This document shows, in pieces, positions 6,067 to 10,285 of a stretch of 10,285 nt of DNA. Source of the DNA: Elusimicrobiota bacterium (GTDB lineage Bacteria > Elusimicrobiota > Endomicrobiia > Endomicrobiales > Endomicrobiaceae). A model generated the notes under the pieces. That model had not been told where the DNA came from, ran no database searches, and worked only from the letters and a program-made list of their open reading frames with translations. The DNA lies in assembly GCA_031282945.1 (NCBI GenBank), contig JAITCX010000116.1:1-10285 (forward strand). The letters are read 5' to 3'. The position numbers were made by a program, and so were the translations under genes. Position 1 is the stretch's first letter. Each line of letters opens with the position of its first letter.

Positions 6067-8227
6067 TGAAATATTGGATGAAAAAAAACCGCAATGTAAA
6101 GATGCTGTATTGGAGATAGGGGTTGAGGAACTTCCCGTTTCTTATATTCGGCCGGCATTAGCGCAAATGCAAACTCAAGCGCAAAAATTTTTTGACCAAT
6201 ATCAAATGGATGTTGTTTTAAAAACATTTGCAACGCCCCGAAAATTAGTTTTGTATATTTCAAATTTGCCCGAAAAAAGCAAAGATGCAAAAGAGGAAAT
6301 TTTAGGGCCTTCTTTAAAATCTGCAAAAGACGCAAATGGAAATTTCACGCAGAGCGCAAAAGGTTTTGCAAATAAATATGGTATTTTGCCTGAACATTTA
6401 AGTCAAAAGCAAACAGACAAAGGGGTATATTTAGCTTATATAAAAAATGTAAAAGGCGTAAAAACTTCAAAGATTTTGGAAAAGATTTTTCCGCAAATAA
6501 TATCCAATATTTCTTTTGCCAAAACCATGGTTTGGGAGCAAAGCGGGTTTAGGTTTGCGCGTCCCATAAGGAGCATTCTGGCGGTATATGATAAACGCAT
6601 TGTGAGGTTTCAAATTGCGGATGTAAAAAGTTCCAATCAGACATTTGGTTTGAGAAGTTTACCGCAATCTAAAATTTCAATTTCGCAGGCCGATCAATAT
6701 TTTTTAAAGTTAAAAAACAAATCTGTAATTGTGGATCAAGATGAAAGAAAAGAGATGATAAAAGATTCTATTGCCGCGGCGGTGGCAAATGCCGGCAAAG
6801 TTGTTGAGGACGGGGCTTTGCTTGAGGAGGTAACTTTTTTAGTTGAATATCCAACGGCAATTTTATGCGGGTTTGACAAAAAATATTTAGCTTTGCCAAA
6901 AGAAGTTTTAAATGTGTGTTTAAAGAAATCGCAAAAATGTTTTAGCGTAACAGACAATGCGGGTCAAATTATAAATTATTTTATCGGCATAAGAAACGGT
7001 TTGTCGCAGTTTCAAGAAATTGTTAAACAAGGTTATCAAAAAGTTGTTGCGGCGCGGCTTAGCGATGCGGAATTTTTTTATAAAAACGATTTGCAAAAAG
7101 GCTTGAGCGCCAATATAGAAAAATTAAAAGGGTTAATTTTTAATAAAGAAATTGGGACAGTTTATGAAAAAATGGAGAGGGTGGAAAAACTTTCCTGCAT
7201 GCTTTGGGATTTATTTAAAGCTGATGAAGGCAAAAAAGAAGATTTGAAAAAAGCGGTCTGGCTTGCCAAAGCTGATTTGGTAAGCGAAATGGTTTTTGAA
7301 TATCCCGAGCTGCAAGGAATAATTGGCGAGATTTATGCCCAAAAATTAGGGGAGAACGCGGAAGTTTCGCAAGCGATAAGGCAGCATTATTTTCCGCTTA
7401 GCGCTTATGGCGCGCTGCCCGATAATGAGTTTGCAATTTGCATTGCGCTTAGCGACAAGATAGATTCTTTGGCTGCCAGTTTTGCCGTTGGTTTAGAGCC
7501 TTCGGGTTCGGCTGATCCGTATGCTTTAAGGCGGGCGAGCATTGGAATTATAAGATTGATGATGGAATATTTCGGCGATAAAAATTTAAGCGCTATTTTA
7601 GTTTCGGCATTTAATTTTTTGCCTGATTCCGTGAAAGCTAAAGCGCAAACTTTAAAACAAGGTCAAAATGCAGGCCAAAGGCTTGAATCGTTTTTTTGGC
7701 AGAGAATTGAAAATTTGCTTTTAGATAATGCATTATCTGCAGAGGAAAAAGAAAAGAATTCTGTTGAGGATGTGAAGGCAATTATTTCCGCTTGCAAAAA
7801 AGAGGGATTGAGCAGTTTAGCTGATTTGCCTTTAAAGCTGCAAGCTTTGAAAACGGCTAAAGCGAAGGCGGATTTTTCTCAAATAGCGATGCTTTTTAAA
7901 AGGATAAACAATATTTTAGCGCAAGCGCAAAAACAAAATATAGAAATAGCGGATAGTTTTGATGAAACTATTTTTGAGACGCCGCAAGAAACAGAGTTGG
8001 CGGCTTGCATAAAAAATGGAACAAGCGTTGTGGGGGGATTTATTGCGGGCAAGGATTATGGCAAAGTTTTTGATTTTGCTCTTGGCATTAAGCCGAGCAT
8101 AGACAATTTTTTTGAGAAGGTTATGGTGATGTGTCCGGAGGAGAATTTAAAGAAAAACAGAATTGCATTATTAAATAATGTAAACAAAATATTTTCGCAT
8201 TTTATAGATTTCGGGAGTTTACAATAG
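6059..8227 (+). CDS. glyS: Glycyl-tRNA synthetase beta subunit
   Basis: Large subunit of the bacterial alpha2beta2 glycyl-tRNA synthetase; it binds and positions tRNA-Gly while the alpha subunit (GlyQ) carries the aminoacylation active site. The protein is 722 residues from the ATG at 6059, a little longer than the ~690 of E. coli. Recognised segments are the N-terminal LEIGVEELPVSYIRPAL (18-34), GPSLKSAKDANGNFTQSAKGFANKYG (83-108 region), FARPIRSILAVY (166-177), LEEVTFLVEYPTAILCGFD (255-273), VVAARLSDAEFFYKNDL (329-345), the HD-like region with LAKADLVSEMVFEYPELQG (402-420), AVGLEPSGSADPYALRRASIG (476-496) and the C-terminal anticodon-binding domain ending FFEKVMVMCPEENLKKNRIA (684-703) and FIDFGSLQ. 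glyQ is not next to it in this window, which is less common than the glyQS pair. It overlaps xseB by 8 bases and the next gene by one. Confidence 0.96.
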   Translation: MLSEILDEKKPQCKDAVLEIGVEELPVSYIRPALAQMQTQAQKFFDQYQMDVVLKTFATPRKLVLYISNLPEKSKDAKEEILGPSLKSAKDANGNFTQSAKGFANKYGILPEHLSQKQTDKGVYLAYIKNVKGVKTSKILEKIFPQIISNISFAKTMVWEQSGFRFARPIRSILAVYDKRIVRFQIADVKSSNQTFGLRSLPQSKISISQADQYFLKLKNKSVIVDQDERKEMIKDSIAAAVANAGKVVEDGALLEEVTFLVEYPTAILCGFDKKYLALPKEVLNVCLKKSQKCFSVTDNAGQIINYFIGIRNGLSQFQEIVKQGYQKVVAARLSDAEFFYKNDLQKGLSANIEKLKGLIFNKEIGTVYEKMERVEKLSCMLWDLFKADEGKKEDLKKAVWLAKADLVSEMVFEYPELQGIIGEIYAQKLGENAEVSQAIRQHYFPLSAYGALPDNEFAICIALSDKIDSLAASFAVGLEPSGSADPYALRRASIGIIRLMMEYFGDKNLSAILVSAFNFLPDSVKAKAQTLKQGQNAGQRLESFFWQRIENLLLDNALSAEEKEKNSVEDVKAIISACKKEGLSSLADLPLKLQALKTAKAKADFSQIAMLFKRINNILAQAQKQNIEIADSFDETIFETPQETELAACIKNGTSVVGGFIAGKDYGKVFDFALGIKPSIDNFFEKVMVMCPEENLKKNRIALLNNVNKIFSHFIDFGSLQ

Positions 8228-8880
8228 TGCAGAACAAGAAAAATTTTATTTTTGATTTAGACGGAACGCTTGCCGACACGGCGGGCGACATAAGAAAATA
8301 TTTATCTATGGCTTTAGCGGACAATGGGTTTATTGTAGACAAAGAAAAAATAAAAATCGGACCGCCTTTAGAAATAACTTTAGAGCATTTGCTTGGAAAA
8401 GCTGGCAGGCAAATGAGCGATAAAATTGTTGAGGATTATAGAAAAAATTATACGACTGCTGAGTTAAGTTTAACTAAACCCTATCCGGGAATGGTGGAAC
8501 TATTAAAAAAAATGGCGCAGGGAAATTTAAATGTATTTGTGGCGACTTTTAAACCTACGGCTTCGGCGCTAATTATTTTGAACAAGTATTTTGACGGTTT
8601 ATATAAGGCGGTTGTGAGTCCGAGCGAGATAAAAAATTTTAATCCCTGTGCAGACAAAGCTGATTTACTAAATTTTTTAATAGAGAATCACAAACTAGAT
8701 GTTTCGCAATGCGTTATGATAGGCGATGCCAAAACGGACATTACGGGGGCGAGGGATGTGGGGATGTTGAGCATTGCCGTTTTGTATGGGTATGCGGGAG
8801 CTGATGAGCTTGCGGGAGCGGATTTGAGCGCTGAAAATGTAGATGAGCTTGAGAAAATTATTTTTAGACTTTGTAAATAA
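8227..8880 (+). CDS. HAD-superfamily phosphatase, phosphoglycolate phosphatase-like
   Basis: A cytoplasmic phosphatase of 217 residues with all four haloacid dehalogenase motifs: DLDGT with nucleophile D10 and acid/base D12, motif II VATFKPTASA with T107, motif III Lys at about K144, and motif IV GDAKTD with D167 and D171 for magnesium. A helical cap of subclass I type lies between motif I and II (about 16-85). The arrangement resembles Gph/PpaX-type enzymes that remove phosphate from 2-phosphoglycolate, a by-product of oxidative DNA damage repair, or from pyrophosphate or other small phosphates; the substrate cannot be fixed from sequence. The GTG start at 8227 shares one base with the glyS stop (TAGTG) and has GGGAG (8213-8217) nine bases upstream, so it is probably translated by reinitiation after glyS. 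No missing catalytic residue is seen. Confidence 0.88.
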   Translation: MQNKKNFIFDLDGTLADTAGDIRKYLSMALADNGFIVDKEKIKIGPPLEITLEHLLGKAGRQMSDKIVEDYRKNYTTAELSLTKPYPGMVELLKKMAQGNLNVFVATFKPTASALIILNKYFDGLYKAVVSPSEIKNFNPCADKADLLNFLIENHKLDVSQCVMIGDAKTDITGARDVGMLSIAVLYGYAGADELAGADLSAENVDELEKIIFRLCK

Positions 8881-8891
8881 GAGGAGTTTTT

Positions 8892-10285
8892 ATGAGTAAT
8901 GATTTAAATGAAAGCACAGACGCTTCAAATTTTCAATCTTTTACTAAGACTTCCGATATTTCAAACGCTTCTAATTTTGCAAAGGAGAGCCAGCCAAAAT
9001 TAGTTTCCCAATTTATAGATTTTATTTTAGGCCATAGAGATTTTTGCATTTACATTTTTTACGCTATTGTTTTATTTTTAGCGTATTGGCCGGCTTTTAC
9101 AAATGTTTATGCTTATTTGGACGATTGGCCGCAGCTTGCTTTGGGCACGCAAGACAATGCGGCTAAATGGCTGGTGTCTAATCAAATTGGTTTAGGCAGA
9201 CCCGGACTTTCATTTTTCTTTTGGTTTATAAATTTATTTTTTGTTCCCACTATAGAAACGATAGAATTTATTAGGTTATTTTCTACATTGATATTATTGT
9301 TTTCCAGCATTGTGTGCTATAAAATCATAAAACGTTTTGCTGTTTTTGAAAATAGTGATAAAGGCATAATCCCGACTATTTTTATACCTATTTTATTGAT
9401 GTTATTGCCTTCAGTAATAGTTGGCGTTGCATGGACGGTTGTATTAAATCTGCCTATTGCAATGTTATTTTCTTTTTTAGCTTATTATTTTGTTAGGGCG
9501 GCGCAGCAGAGTTTATCAAATAAGGTAAAGAAATATTTTTATTTTAGCGCTGCGCTTGCGGCAATAATTATTTCTTTTGGTTTTTCTCAAATAACGGGCA
9601 TGTGTTTTTTAGTTGTTTTAATTGTAGAGTTTTTTCTCTCAGACAGAGAGTTTTCTTTAAAAGCGGTTTTGCCGCCTTTAATTGTTTTGGCGGCGGGAAT
9701 GCTGAGCGCTCTTTTTATGATAAAACTTTTGCCAATGTTATTATTTAATCAAGAGGCGGTTGGGCGGTCGGCTTTAAATATGGATTTTTTAACAAGTTTA
9801 AAAATTTTTATTAGCACGCCTTTGACGCGGATTTTAAATAATTTTTTCATTGTTGGAAATTTTACTTTAATGGGAAAAATTTTGTTTATTGCAGGTTGGT
9901 TTTTTATAGGTCCAAAAAACAAAGTTCTCAAGATGATTTTATTGCCGTTTTTTATTTTTGCCGCTTTTATTCCAAGGTTTATGATAAATGAAAGCGTGGT
10001 AACTTACCGCACTCTCTGTGCAATTTCAATGGCTGTTTCTATGCTTATGATTTTTGGCATTTATAAAATTTTAGATTTAATTTTAACTTTTTTTAAACGT
10101 AATTATTTGATTTGGGTATTTTTCTTTATTTTAACTTTTGGGTTAGCGGTAAATGCGGCAAACAATATAGTGAAAGGTTTTGTTATTCCGTTTAATGTAG
10201 AGTTTGCCGCTTTAACTTCGGAGCTTAAGGAAATTTCGGACAAGAGGGAGATTACAGATTTAATAATTTATCGTCCCGAATATTT
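8892..10285 (+). CDS. Polytopic membrane protein, possibly a GT-C-type glycosyltransferase (3' end outside window)
   Basis: The frame opens at the ATG at 8892, five bases after GAGGAG (8881-8886), and stays open for 464 codons to the window end, so the C-terminus is missing. Residues 1-45 are hydrophilic and rich in Ser, Asn, Thr and Asp. A first membrane helix (about 50-68) leads to a loop with YLDDWPQ (75-81), then many more hydrophobic helices (about ten in total) to about 420, and a more polar segment starts near 430 (ELKEISDKREITDLIIY). An acidic pair just after helix 1 in an extracytoplasmic loop is the layout of GT-C membrane glycosyltransferases and of GtrII-like O-antigen glucosyltransferases, which use polyprenyl-linked sugar donors. 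That assignment is an inference from topology and the DDW motif only; no specific family signature was confirmed. It is 11 bases downstream of the HAD gene and probably co-transcribed with it. Confidence 0.75.
   Translation, partial: MSNDLNESTDASNFQSFTKTSDISNASNFAKESQPKLVSQFIDFILGHRDFCIYIFYAIVLFLAYWPAFTNVYAYLDDWPQLALGTQDNAAKWLVSNQIGLGRPGLSFFFWFINLFFVPTIETIEFIRLFSTLILLFSSIVCYKIIKRFAVFENSDKGIIPTIFIPILLMLLPSVIVGVAWTVVLNLPIAMLFSFLAYYFVRAAQQSLSNKVKKYFYFSAALAAIIISFGFSQITGMCFLVVLIVEFFLSDREFSLKAVLPPLIVLAAGMLSALFMIKLLPMLLFNQEAVGRSALNMDFLTSLKIFISTPLTRILNNFFIVGNFTLMGKILFIAGWFFIGPKNKVLKMILLPFFIFAAFIPRFMINESVVTYRTLCAISMAVSMLMIFGIYKILDLILTFFKRNYLIWVFFFILTFGLAVNAANNIVKGFVIPFNVEFAALTSELKEISDKREITDLIIYRPEY

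Noticed and set aside
9749..9931. 60-codon minus-strand frame
   Set aside because: It lies wholly inside the membrane-protein gene on the other strand and has no independent support.

Overview
The window comes from an AT-rich bacterial chromosome, almost certainly Gram-negative: it starts in the C-terminal end of an outer-membrane autotransporter-type beta-barrel and encodes the two-subunit (bacterial type) glycyl-tRNA synthetase beta chain. AT-rich coding, autotransporter relics, a proton-coupled peptide transporter and compact plus-strand housekeeping operons would suit a host-associated lineage such as Elusimicrobiota/Endomicrobia. That placement is an inference from gene style only; no phylogenetic marker was compared. 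All supported genes lie on the plus strand. Layout: (1) 1-327, last 108 codons of a beta-barrel/autotransporter gene. (2) 328-1728, a 1.4-kb stretch with no intact gene but dense in repeats: a 176-bp element with matching terminal inverted repeats and nested stems, one of which is a textbook terminator (361-536); two degenerate copies of an autotransporter-like C-terminus (541-662 and 688-859); a ~114-bp tandem duplication (917-1145); a poorly explained stretch (1146-1379); and a 52-bp-period array of hairpins (1380-1640). (3) 1729-2826, proB (glutamate 5-kinase), standing alone without proA. (4) 2827-3048, an intergenic leader with a possible -10 box and a long stem-loop abutting the ribosome binding site of the next gene. 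(5) 3049-10285, a tightly packed gene run: a POT/PTR2 peptide transporter, xseA and xseB (both exonuclease VII subunits), glyS (overlapping xseB), a HAD phosphatase of the phosphoglycolate phosphatase type (start overlapping the glyS stop by one base), and a polytopic membrane protein with an early DDW motif, possibly a GT-C-type glycosyltransferase, which runs off the end. The gene run mixes peptide import, DNA repair, translation and small-metabolite clean-up, an assortment typical of streamlined housekeeping operons rather than of a dedicated pathway. I see no convincing new defence or secretion system. The unexplained content is in the 328-1728 repeat region: the inverted-repeat element at 361-536 and the hairpin array at 1380-1640, whose stems change sequence while staying paired, are the best candidates for something undescribed.
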